Shown: one piece after another, positions 35,974-53,765 of the stretch
Numbering within the stretch: the first letter of the stretch is position 1
Layout of the letters: every line of letters starts with the position of its first letter
Assembly: GCA_963662155.1 (NCBI GenBank)
Contig: OY759263.1
Span: 29,479,023-29,543,022, forward strand
Length of the DNA stretch: 64,000 nucleotides
Direction of reading: 5' to 3'
Origin: Lamellibrachia columna
Lineage: Eukaryota > Annelida > Polychaeta > Sabellida > Siboglinidae
The notes under the pieces: generated by a model
What the model was told of the DNA's origin: nothing
Database searches by the model: none
The model's input: the letters and a program-made list of their open reading frames with translations, nothing else
Translations under genes and position numbers: made by a program

Positions 35974-36592
35974 GGCGACGCCCAGCGGCTGCCGACTGAG
36001 TTGATTGGGCAAAGACCACTGTTGTTTCTTCTCATTAGTGGCCATGTTAAAACGAAGCAAAACTTATGGTTTTGGAGCTATGCACCTAAAAGCGATAATA
36101 AAAACTAACCACGTGCAACCCAAATCAAGAATATCACGCCAGTGGTTTACGCAAAATGTGTTCTAAAAGAGATTCCGGTAATTTTTCCGAATGAGCGAGG
36201 GCTGACATGTTTACAGCGTGACCGATAAGCGCATGCGCAGTTCTATAAAAATCTGAGTGACGTAGAACGCCTACACAAAATGGAGTGGTGACAGCGGGTA
36301 ACAACGAGCCTCAGCGGCCAGAGTCTACTCTCGGCGAATTCACGAAGGCGAGCGAGAGTCTGATAAGCGAGACTACCCCTGCACGCATTTAGCAGTCGAG
36401 ATTCAATACAACTACCAAACGGCCAACGCAGCTAGCTTGTCTAATAGCGAAACAAACGTCGGCTGGTTCACCTGTCGTTTCTTTGACATATGAAAGTAAA
36501 CAATCGCGCTAGTAGCGATTGGACTTTAGGACTTTGCATGATGTTCTAGGCTGCGTTCAATCACCGGCGTTGAAAAATCAACTCGACACGAC

Positions 36593-37121
36593 CCGCATGA
36601 ACGAACTCGTATGAACCCAACACAACCCGCATGAACCCAACACAACCCGCATGAACCAATTCGTATGAACCCAACACAACCCGCATGAACCAACTCGTAT
36701 GAACCAAACACAACCTGCATAAACCAACTCGTATGAACCCAACACAACCCGCATGAACCAACTCGTATAAACCCAACACAACTCGCATGAACCAACTCGT
36801 ATGAACCCAACGCAACCCGCATGAACCCAACACAACCCGCATGAACCAATTCGTATGAACCCAACACAACCCGCATGAACCAACTCGTATGAACCAAACA
36901 CAACCTGCATAAACCAACTCGTATGAACCCAACACAACTCACATGAACCAACTCGTATGAACCCAACACAACCCGCATGAACCAACTCGTATAAACCCAA
37001 CACAACTCGCATGAACCAACTCGTATGAACCCAACACAAATCGCATGAACCAACTCGTATGAACCCAACACAACTCGCATGAACCAACTCGTATGAACCC
37101 AACACAACTCGCATGAACCCT
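36593..37121 (+). repeat. 34-bp minisatellite block, unit 3 (expanded)
   Basis: It matches the expanded block of unit 2 in length and variant order, including the internal duplication. A rare difference is CCCAACGCAACCC near 36810. Units 2 and 3 share a more recent history with each other than with the other units. Confidence 0.92.
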
Positions 37122-37954
37122 GGCGACGCCCAGCGGCTGCCGACTGAGTTGATTGGGCAAAGACCACTGTTGTTTCTTCTCATTAGTGGCCATGTTAAAA
37201 CGAAGCAAAACTTATGGTTTTGGAGCTATGCACCTAAAAGCGATAATAAAAACTAACCACGTGCAACCCAAATCAAGAATATCACGCCAGTGGTTTACGC
37301 AAAATGTGTTCTAAAAGAGATTCCGGTAATTTTTCCGAATGAGCGAGGGCTGACATGTTTACAGCGTGACCGATAAGCGCATGCGCAGTTCTATAAAAAT
37401 CTGAGTGACGTAGACTATTGTGACGTATTAAGGGAGGCCGGCATACACAGAACCAATGCAAAGTCTCAAACAAACGTGTTATTTTTGACAGAAACAAGAC
37501 TAGTTTGGTAAACAAAGGCCAACATATGTTATGTTATGAGTTTGGACGCAAATAGCATGGCCAAGTCCTTTGGCGAGAATGGGAATAGGTGTATAAGAAT
37601 ATATTTTCGTTTGGCGAGCGAATAATGCCAGAATAAGCACTCGTGACGTAGAGTTATCTAACAGTATGGCGCGGCCCATGACATTAAGGCGTTGTGTGGT
37701 CAACAAGGTTTTCCTAGTAAATCACTGGCGTGATATTCTTAATTTAGTTACAAATGGTTATATTTTATTAACTCTTATAGGTGAATACGACGAAAACCAT
37801 GACTTTTGTTTGCTTTAAAATAAGCATAGACCCTGGCGACGCCTAGCGGCTTGCGACTGACTCGGTTGGGCACATACCACTGTTTTTTCCAATTGGTGGC
37901 CATGTTAAAATTTTTCCATGAGTCACTAGCAGCATCGCATTTGTATATGTTATG

Positions 37955-38092
37955 TTGTTCTGGCGACTGCCTGTCTTCACAGGCGAGGGTGCTGCGAGCG
38001 GCCTGCAGTGGTGTACGCAGTCGACCCGTCACTCGAGTCTCTCGAGCGGTGCGACGACCCGCCGCACTCGCTCTACGGCTACGTCTCGACCG
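37955..38092 (+). pseudogene. Fragment of the 26-28 kb coding exon, copy 2
   Basis: As copy 1, with two private changes (CTGTCTTCAC and GGCTACGT). It carries the same 7-base deletion relative to the parent exon. Confidence 0.88.
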
Positions 38093-38435
38093 TCTACTGG
38101 CGCTTCACGGGAACGCCTACACAAAATGGAGTGGTGACAGCGGGTAACAACGAGCCTCAGCGGCCAGAGTCTACTCTCGGCGAATTCACGAAGGCGAGCG
38201 AGAGTCTGATAAGCGAGACTACCCCTGCACGCATTTAGCAGTCGAGATTCAATACAACTACCAAACGGCCAACGCAGCTAGCTTGTCTAGTAGCGAAACA
38301 AACGTCGGCTGGTTCACCTGTCGTTTCTTTGACATATGAAAGTAGACAATCGCGCTAGTAGCGATTGGACTTTAGGACTTTGCATGATGTTCTAGGCTGC
38401 GTTCAATCACCGGCGTTGAAAAATCAACTCGACAC

Positions 38436-38777
38436 GACCCGCATGAACGAACTCGTATGAACCCAACACAACCCGCATGAACCCAACACAACCCGCATGA
38501 ACCAATTCGTATGAACCCAACACAACCCGCATGAACCAACTCGTATGAACCAAACACAACCTGCATAAACCAACTCGTATGAACCCAACACAACTCACAT
38601 GAACCAACTCGTATGAACCCAACACAACCCGCATGAACCAACTCGTATAAACCCAACACAACTCGCATGAACCAACTCGTATGAACCCAACACAAATCGC
38701 ATGAACCAACTCGTATGAACCCAACACAACTCGCATGAACCAACTCGTATGAACCCAACACAACTCGCATGAACCCT
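38436..38777 (+). repeat. 34-bp minisatellite block, unit 4
   Basis: About 340 bp, the short form. It contains a CACATGAACC variant shared with unit 5. Confidence 0.92.
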
Positions 38778-39610
38778 GGCGACGCCCAGCGGCTGCCGAC
38801 TGAGTTGATTGGGCAAAGACCACTGTTGTTTCTTCTCATTAGTGGCCATGTTAAAACGAAGCAAAACTTATGGTTTTGGAGCTATGCACCTAAAAGCGAT
38901 AATAAAAACTAACCACGTGCAACCCAAATCAAGAATATCACGCCAGTGGTTTACGCAAAATGTGTTCTAAAAGAGATTCCGGTAATTTTTCCGAATGAGC
39001 GAGGGCTGACATGTTTACAGCGTGACCGATAAGCGCATGCGCAGTTCTATAAAAATCTGAGTGACGTAGACTATTGTGACGTATTAAGGGAGGCCGGCAT
39101 ACACAGAACCAATGCAAAGTCTCAAACAAACGTGTTATTTTTGACAGAAACAAGACTAGTTTGGTAAACAAAGGCCAACATATGTTATGTTATGAGTTTG
39201 GACGCAAATAGCATGGCCAAGTCCTTTGGCGAGAATGGGAATAGGTGTATAAGAATATATTTTCGTTTGGCGAGCGAATAATGCCAGAATAAGCACTCGT
39301 GACGTAGAGTTATCTAACAGTATGGCGCGGCCCATGACATTAAGGCGTTGTGTGGTCAACAAGGTTTTCCTAGTAAATCACTGGCGTGATATTCTTAATT
39401 TAGTTACAAATGGTTATATTTTATTAACTCTTATAGGTGAATACGACGAAAACCATGACTTTTGTTTGCTTTAAAATAAGCATAGACCCTGGCGACGCCT
39501 AGCGGCTTGCGACTGACTCGGTTGGGCACATACCACTGTTTTTTCCAATTGGTGGCCATGTTAAAATTTTTCCATGAGTCACTAGCAGCATCGCATTTGT
39601 ATATGTTATG

Positions 39611-39748
39611 TTGTTCTGGCGACTGCCCGTCTTCACAGGCGAGGGTGCTGCGAGCGGCCTGCAGTGGTGTACGCAGTCGACCCGTCACTCGAGTCTCTCG
39701 AGCGGTGCGACGACCCGCCGCACTCGCTCTACGGCGACGTCTCGACCG
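39611..39748 (+). pseudogene. Fragment of the 26-28 kb coding exon, copy 3
   Basis: As copy 1, with the same 7-base deletion and the same junction. Confidence 0.88.
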
Positions 39749-40091
39749 TCTACTGGCGCTTCACGGGAACGCCTACACAAAATGGAGTGGTGACAGCGGG
39801 TAACAACGAGCCTCAGCGGCCAGAGTCTACTCTCGGCGAATTCACGAAGGCGAGCGAGAGTCTGATAAGCGAGACTACCCCTGCACGCATTTAGCAGTCG
39901 AGATTCAATACAACTACCAAACGGCCAACGCAGCTAGCTTGTCTAATAGCGAAACAAACGTCGGCTGGTTCACCTGTCGTTTCTTTGACATATGAAAGTA
40001 GACAATCGCGCTAGTAGCGATTGGACTTTAGGACTTTGCATGATGTTCTAGGCTGCGTTCAATCACCGGCGTTGAAAAATCAACTCGACAC

Positions 40092-40433
40092 GACCCGCAT
40101 GAACGAACTCGTATGAACCCAACACAACCCGCATGAACCCAACACAACCCGCATGAACCAATTCGTATGAACCCAACACAACCCGCATGAACCAACTCGT
40201 ATGAACCAAACACAACCTGCATAAACCAACTCGTATGAACCCAACACAACTCACATGAACCAACTCGTATGAACCCAACACAACCCGCATGAACCAACTC
40301 GTATAAACCCAACACAACTCGCATGAACCAACTCGTATGAACCCAACACAAATCGCATGAACCAACTCGTATGAACCCAACACAACTCGCATGAACCAAC
40401 TCGTATGAACCCAACACAACTCGCATGAACCCT
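40092..40433 (+). repeat. 34-bp minisatellite block, unit 5
   Basis: The short form, matching unit 4. Confidence 0.92.
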
Positions 40434-41266
40434 GGCGACGCCCAGCGGCTGCCGACTGAGTTGATTGGGCAAAGACCACTGTTGTTTCTTCTCATTAGTG
40501 GCCATGTTAAAACGAAGCAAAACTTATGGTTTTGGAGCTATGCACCTAAAAGCGATAATAAAAACTAACCACGTGCAACCCAAATCAAGAATATCACGCC
40601 AGTGGTTTACGCAAAATGTGTTCTAAAAGAGATTCCGGTAATTTTTCCGAATGAGCGAGGGCTGACATGTTTACAGCGTGACCGATAAGCGCATGCGCAG
40701 TTCTATAAAAATCTGAGTGACGTAGACTATTGTGACGTATTAAGGGAGGCCGGCATACACAGAACCAATGCAAAGTCTCAAACAAACGTGTTATTTTTGA
40801 CAGAAACAAGACTAGTTTGGTAAACAAAGGCCAACATATGTTATGTTATGAGTTTGGACGCAAATAGCATGGCCAAGTCCTTTGGCGAGAATGGGAATAG
40901 GTGTATAAGAATATATTTTCGTTTGGCGAGCGAATAATGCCAGAATAAGCACTCGTGACGTAGAGTTATCTAACAGTATGGCGCGGCCCATGACATTAAG
41001 GCGTTGTGTGGTCAACAAGGTTTTCCTAGTAAATCACTGGCGTGATATTCTTAATTTAGTTACAAATGGTTATATTTTATTAACTCTTATAGGTGAATAC
41101 GACGAAAACCATGACTTTTGTTTGCTTTAAAATAAGCATAGACCCTGGCGACGCCTAGCGGCTTGCGACTGACTCGGTTGGGCACATACCACTGTTTTTT
41201 CCAATTGGTGGCCATGTTAAAATTTTTCCATGAGTCACTAGCAGCATCGCATTTGTATATGTTATG

Positions 41267-41435
41267 TTGTTCTGGCGACTGCCCGTCTTCACAGGCGAGG
41301 GTGCTGCGAGCGGCCTGCAGTGGTGTACGCAGTCGACCCGTCACTCGAGTCTCTCGAGCGGTGCGACGACCCGCCGCACTCGCTCTACGGCGACGTCTCG
41401 ACCGCGCCGCTCTCGGTTCCACCTCAGCGTGCGCC
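41267..41435 (+). pseudogene. Fragment of the 26-28 kb coding exon, copy 4 (longest)
   Basis: This last copy does not end at the array junction but continues through GCGCCGCTCTCGG and CCACCTCAGC to GCGCC, matching the parent exon to 27782. It shows the original extent of the captured fragment, about 170 bp. The 7-base frameshifting deletion is present here too, so it predates the array. Confidence 0.88.
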
Positions 41436-41474
41436 AATATAGTTACATTGAACATTTGTATCAATTAATCAGTC

Positions 41475-41664
41475 AGAATGTCCTGTTTTACCTTACGTCG
41501 TAATGCCTTGTCAAATGTTCACGCTTCGCCTCTACGGTTATGTTTAACGGTGCGTTACTGTCTGGTGGGCGTAGTCTTTATGACGTTATCATACTACTTC
41601 CGTTCATGCGCAGTTCGCTCACTCTCCGCCACAGTGCCTCCTTGCGGTCAGACACAGACTAACA
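41475..41664 (+). repeat. Interspersed repeat E, copy 2
   Basis: It aligns with 30465-30670. Here it runs directly into a diverged MITE C copy at 41664. Confidence 0.8.
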
Positions 41665-41970
41665 GTAGTCTTGCTTAGCCTAGCCTTGATTATTCAAGCT
41701 CCGGGATGTGGCGTCACTGCACACACGAGAGCTTTTATCAGTTTATACGATGCATTCGAATCAACTTTAATGTGTGATTATATTAACACAACTGTCACAC
41801 AAACTCAAAAGTTTAATCATGCAAACTATTTATAGCCTAGAATCTCGATATAATGACTCTGATTGGTTGCTGGCGCTTCACGGTAACGCTTACACAAAAT
41901 GTAGTCAGTAACGATCAAACCATCTCAGCTAGTTCAGGAATGCGAGCGAGAGTCGAATAAGCTAGACTAC
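41664..41970 (+). mobile_element. MITE-like family C, diverged copy (307 bp)
   Basis: The left end is GTAGTCTTGCTTA; the right end, read inverted, is GTAGTCTAGCTTATTC. The middle matches 33330-33530, including the GCTGGCGCTTCACGG and ACACAAAATG words. An internal deletion of about 130 bp separates it from the full copies. Confidence 0.65.
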
Positions 41971-42393
41971 ACCACAAACGTACGGGCAAACCCTGACCTT
42001 GACAATCCTCGAGATATATGGTGTTCCCAACCAGCTAACAACAGTTATTGCTAACACGCGCTAAGAGCTGTCAGCGGATGGAGGATCCGAGTTGTTTGCA
42101 GACGCAGGAGTTTCTCATGCGAGTGGAATGGAGTGATTAGTAAAGCCATTACGACTTGCCTTAGAACCTTCAAGAAAAATGTCCGTCATTGCCAGACTTC
42201 AGCCTTGGCTCCTGTGTCAGCAACACGTGCAAGATAGTTAAACGGAGAGCACTTAAGGGGTGGGGGGCGGGGGTGGCAAGAAGTGGGAGGTTGGTCTTAA
42301 ACATTGGTGGGAGTTTGACCCATATGTCAGCCCTCGGTTAACCTGAGAATTAACCAGAATATCGATTTTTCGAACACCATCTGAGTAAACCGC

Positions 42394-42495
42394 CGACGTG
42401 ATATTCTTGATTTTAGTTGCACATGGTTAGTTTTTATTATCTATTTTAGGTATATATACCCAAAACTCCGACTTTCGTTTCTCTTTAACATATAG
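42394..42495 (+). mobile_element. Solo diverged end of TIR family D
   Basis: TAAACCGCCGACGTGATATT and about 80 bp after it align with the plus-strand ends in the array. No facing partner is visible. Confidence 0.55.
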
Positions 42496-42639
42496 CCTGT
42501 TATTTGAACGTATCTCATACGTAGCCGTAATGCGGTTTGAAGCAGTGAACTCGTCCATCAAACACTAGTGTGATGGGGTTTGGCAGGAAGTGGGAGTTTG
42601 GTTCTAAAAATTGGTGGGATGTGGGAGAAACACTTATAT

Positions 42640-43080
42640 AATAATATAATAAAAATATATAAAATACTTATATTGCGCTAAAATCCTCGGGAGATTCAAG
42701 CTCAGCAGTCCATCAAAACAAAAGGGGTTAAGCAATTGATAATCGATAAGCAGTTCCAGTTGTAAACACTGGGATTGGTACGCTGGGGAGCTATGGAGGA
42801 TAAGCAAGTTTAAACAGGTGGGTTTTTACTTTACGGCGGCAAAATGTTGTTATATTTCCTACAGACTTAACACGAACAGGGAGTGAGTTCCACAGACTCG
42901 GTGCAGCAACTAAAAAAGCTCGTTCCGACATTTGGCTTAACACTGGGAACAAAAAGTAGATTAGAATTTGATGATCGTAGTTGTCTGGGCTGATAATTCG
43001 CTTAACATGTGACAATATCCAGATGCTTACAGTTTCTGATGGCTTACCGGACCACCACACAGTCATTGTTGATGTTATCT
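42640..43080 (-). mobile_element. 3' end of an L2/Jockey-group LINE
   Basis: The minus-strand frame 42791-43066 (91 codons) carries the characteristic C-terminal reverse-transcriptase segment SERAFLVAAPSLWNSLPVRV followed by KTHLFKLAY. The 3' end is a GCGCAATATAAGTATTTTAT plus ATT-rich tail. Sequence upstream of the frame is missing, as is usual for 5'-truncated LINE copies. A related copy lies at 62760-63190. Confidence 0.8.
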
Positions 43081-43927
43081 AGTACAATCAAAACATAGCG
43101 TGTCTCACAGACCTATACATAAGATTGACATTGATGCCTTCAAGGCCGATATTCTTAAATCCGACCTTAAATCAGAGATCCAAAGGGACACGTGTTCGAC
43201 TTATGTAAACAATACTATCATGTACTCAAGGCTTTACCTAATAAACACGCCCCGATAACCACCAAATCTGTGTCACAAAAACCACCGGCTCCTGACATTT
43301 TACAATCTAAAAGGCGTCGTCGTTATCTTTGAACGAGTATGGCGCAAATCACGCCACCTTTGGATAGGTCACGTGTCACTGCTGCAACACACAAATGGGA
43401 CAAGTATCCGGAATAAGGAAAGGATCAAAGAATACCCGACAAAATAGATGTTTTTCACAGTGATCTCCTATGAAAGGGAACAGGTAGGTAATCGGCGTTT
43501 GTATTTATCGAGCATGACAGCTTTGTCACCGTAAGTTAAGCTAGAATATCTTGCAGTAAATCTGGTCAAAATATATGAGTTGCGATTTCAAACAAATCCG
43601 TGGATTTGTCATTGTTTTCGAAGGACCCTAAAAGGCTTTTTTATCAAGCACTTATCTTGTACTTAGGACAAATATGAGCGCATTATCCTTTACATCATGG
43701 CAATACGGTCCATGTCAACATCAACTTTAGTTTTCTGTGAAGGTACATTTATTGCACGAAAGTTAATGACAGTATGCAGCAAGCCTATTTATACAGCTGA
43801 ACGAAGTTGACGGTTTTACAATTTGTACTTATATCTGAAGAATTAACATGATAATCAATTTAACTGGTTACACAGTTCCGGGTAGCCAATCACATTCGTC
43901 ACAATAAAAAGTGATAAATTATTCCAG
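43081..43927. other. Non-coding stretch
   Basis: It may include more diverged LINE sequence just past 43081 (a CACAGACCTATACATAAGATTGA segment in coding-like arrangement). I cannot extend the element with confidence. Confidence 0.35.
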
Positions 43928-44155
43928 GTGCACTTGTGTGCGACAAGCAGTGGCGCCACGTGACGGAGCATGGATAATCGAGGCCACCGGCGGTTCTTGG
44001 ACACTGTGCAGATGCCACTCGCGCTATCATGTCTGTGTTAACGTCTGACCAGAACAGCATTGTATAAAATAAAAAAATCCGATTATCGACATGGCCGAGA
44101 CGTGCCGTGTGCAGGAATCAGAAGTTACGGACTATCAGGGTCCATCAACTCCAAT
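43928..44155 (-). repeat. MITE C end fragment joined to the repeat shared with 15410
   Basis: 43928-43985 matches the left end of MITE C inverted (GTGTGCGACAAGCAGTGGCG against its partner at 33175-33215). 44005-44155 matches 15410-15590 inverted. The two pieces are adjacent and may be one element. They lie just downstream of the last ATPSCKMT exon, in its 3' untranslated or flanking region. Confidence 0.65.
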
Positions 44156-44341
44156 AAGCTAAGAAATAGTGGCAGTAGATTGGCCAATCAGCGACAGACA
44201 CCATATCACGTGGAGCATAACAAGCTTGGTTAAAATCGAGAAATTAACGGCGTGTCTCGCAAACGAATTGAGCGTGTTTGCCCGTAATCATGCATTATGC
44301 CCCATGGTCTAACGATGCTGCCATGTATGTTGACGTCGTCA

Positions 44342-51694
<7,353 letters not shown>

Positions 51695-51770
51695 TTTAGT
51701 TGCTCTCTGGGGCGGTTACACTGGAACCAGTATTGGGATGGCTTCTGCAGGCATAGTTTAATGTCGTGGC
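51695..51770 (-). promoter_or_regulatory. Presumed ATPSCKMT 5' untranslated region / promoter
   Basis: Sequence immediately upstream of the start codon on the minus strand is moderately GC-rich and lacks a TATA box. The transcription start cannot be placed from sequence. Confidence 0.35.
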
Positions 51771-52930
51771 TTGCGTAGTTACTAGTCTGCGATGACTATG
51801 CCGTAAACGACGTACTACAAGCCCGACACTAGAACAACCAGCATGGCACGGTCGAGAACATTTCACATTCTCATCAAAACTTCTGTTATTACTCAACAAT
51901 TCCGCACACGTTCCGCGACAGTATTGTCAGAAAACACTATAACGCCGAACCACAATAAACCTGTTACCCACTCGGGTATTAGGAAGGGCGAAGAATGAGT
52001 GCAATGTGGAGGGTGTGGCCAGTGCATGGGCTCATCGGGGTGTTGGGGGTATGAGCGTGGGGCGTGTACCTGCGAAATTTGTGTCGATAACTGAGTGACA
52101 TGGTATATATTTGTGATGGAGTCCACTTTGGCTTACAATTGTTTTCATTAAAAACATTGGTATATTTTAAAAGACATTTGACTAAATGTATAATTTTATA
52201 GTAGCTATTTAGAACATCAAAAATTAAGTGCATGCATACACGTAGTGAATAATAATATTAAACTGGGGAATACATAACATAAAATAAAATAACTGTTTTT
52301 ATGCAAAATATATCCGCTTAATGGGTCTACTTTTCCGTCCTTTCCCTTAATACCATTGGAACCTACACGTAGGGAAAACGTATTAGGCCATACATTGGTT
52401 TTAATTTTGTTTCCTTGAAAATGTGCGACAATCAGTTGACAGACTTGCTATAATTGACACCATGATAGTTTAACTCAACATGTAATACTTTCATATTTGG
52501 CCTCAGTCAAATCTGCGTTCCTGCACGCATGCGGCTCAAACCGTTATTGTTATTACTTTAGACGCCCATATATTATCTGTAGTTGTTAGAATAAGTAACG
52601 CTCCGACAGCTTCCAATGTTTAATTGATTAATGCGGTAATTGAAACTGATTAACTCCATAAACAGCAGCTGCGACTGGCGATATGCCCTTTCACAGGCCA
52701 ATAAACGACTCGGCAGAATAGTCGCTATGGTCGCATGTTTTACTGATTCACGCCGTCTTCATTTAGTTTATTACTACTCAGTCCGTCATCTTAGCGCGTT
52801 GTTGGACGATTGGCCTATATTCAAGCCAAGTAAACGACAACAGTAGTCGTTATCAGCAGTATCGGATTAACAATGTGGAGGGCCGCGCACTAGCTTTTCG
52901 TGAGGGGCCTTTCCTAGCGCGTCAAAGACG
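51771..52930. other. Intergenic stretch
   Basis: No recognised gene or repeat. Short frames only. Confidence 0.4.
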
Positions 52931-52933
52931 AAA

Positions 52934-53035
52934 CACGCACGCACGCACGCACACACGTACGCGTGCGTGCGTGTGTGTATTTGGTTGTTTTGGAGGTTGT
53001 TTGTTGGTTGGTTGTTTGGTTGGAAGTTGTTTGAG
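52934..53035 (+). repeat. Inverted CACG/CGTG tract plus GGTTGTTT repeats
   Basis: (GCAC)n-type units at 52934-52955 are followed by their complement (GTGC)n at 52961-52975, making a quasi-palindrome. TTGGTTG/TTTGG repeats follow up to 53030. Confidence 0.75.
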
Positions 53036-53051
53036 AATCACGCACTAAACA

Positions 53052-53320
53052 TACGGCGAGAGGATGGAAGTCACGCCCAGGATCAGCTTTGATCCCATAA
53101 AGTGTTTATCGTTTTGGATATCCACAATTTTGAGCTTTACCAGATCTAACGAGTAATGACTAAAGTCAATTCTTTCGATAATTTGAACAAAGATACGCAC
53201 TTTTTTATTAAACCGGCTGCGGATATTACTTAAACTATTCACACACTACATATTAGGACATCAACGAGCCGGATTTGCGATAGACTAAATCAGTTGAGGA
53301 TGGAGTTTTAATTAAATATA
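53052..53320 (+). repeat. Interspersed repeat G, copy 2
   Basis: Same family as 49305-49560, aligned over almost the whole length with about 80% identity by eye. Confidence 0.8.
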
Positions 53321-53324
53321 TCTG

Positions 53325-53765
53325 GCTTTGGAGGCTACAAACATGCGGACGAAGAATGGCTTATCTTCCTTGAGCTCCACAATTTTGCCTGCACTCATTA
53401 CGATAAACCTCTTCCTTGCTGAAGACCACGTCTGTTATCTACGTTTCTTCATTGGAGCAAAAAAGATTTACAAAATGAGTTGTTATTATCTCTGAAACAA
53501 GCTGCACACCATTTCTCTTTTCTAATCTATGTCCTGTTGTCGATGTCTTCTAGGATATTCTCAGGCAAAAAAGCTCTGGTAATCTTTGGTAATCATGCTT
53601 ATCAGCTGGTCACGTTCATCTGCAAACGGAATGGTGAATTCGCCAATGGTGTGCTTGAGATCCATGACATTTTTCTCTTGTTGTCTGACCTGTCTTTCTG
53701 TGAACGCATGATGATGTTTCGCTTTGTAGTGGATATATCAGCCATGTTGTAATTTTGTCGGGAAA
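53325..53765 (-). pseudogene. Decayed fragment of a widespread invertebrate repetitive protein family (N-terminal part)
   Basis: Read on the minus strand in shifting frames, the segment gives GEFTIPFADERDQLISMITK, then APMKKRR, then GKIVELKEDKPFFVRMFVAS. This order (NPF/IPFxDE..LI.., PMKKRK, K.VELxEDRxLFARM) resembles the middle part of large uncharacterised proteins that occur in many copies in cnidarian, molluscan and hemichordate genomes. Stops and frameshifts interrupt it. The assignment is from recalled family patterns and is moderate. The plus-strand frame 53480-53752 is the shadow. Confidence 0.45.

Larger units (their letters stand above)
34724..36149 (+). mobile_element. TIR-flanked composite unit carrying a host exon fragment (1426 bp)
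   Basis: The left end at 34724 (TAAATCACTGGCGTGATATT) and the right end at 36149 face each other as inverted repeats of about 100 bp. Between them lie a 75-bp subterminal module, the exon fragment 34961-35098, the right third of MITE C and the 34-bp minisatellite. Equivalent units span 37718-38953 and 39374-40618. No transposase is encoded. The inverted pairing arose through tandem duplication, so whether this unit ever moved is unknown. Confidence 0.6.
37718..38953 (+). mobile_element. TIR-flanked composite unit, second copy (1236 bp)
   Basis: Same structure as 34724-36149 but with the shorter minisatellite. The exon fragment is at 37955-38092. Confidence 0.58.
39374..40618 (+). mobile_element. 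TIR-flanked composite unit, third copy (1245 bp)
   Basis: Nearly identical to 37718-38953, carrying the exon fragment at 39611-39748. Confidence 0.58.
33493..41435 (+). repeat. Tandem segmental array of five 1.15-1.84 kb units
   Basis: Units begin at 33493, 35115, 36267, 38109 and 39765. A full unit holds, in order: the right third of MITE C, a 34-bp minisatellite, a TIR (end pointing left), an ~420-bp spacer, an oppositely oriented TIR, and a fragment of the coding exon found at 27607-27782. Unit-to-unit identity is nearly complete. The second unit lacks about 700 bp (34421-35118 in unit-1 terms), joining GTGACGTAGA directly to ACGCCTACAC. It therefore has no spacer, left TIR or exon fragment. 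Junctions between units fuse exon sequence (TCTCGACCG) to TCTACTGGCGCTTCACGGG of MITE C. Confidence 0.93.

Noticed and set aside
33756..40520. Minus-strand open frames of up to 213 codons (Gly-Ser-Tyr-Glu-Leu-Val-His repeats)
   Set aside because: They read through the 34-bp minisatellite in all three frames, so they are repeat artefacts. Only the short MATNxKKQW segment at their start was kept as a finding.
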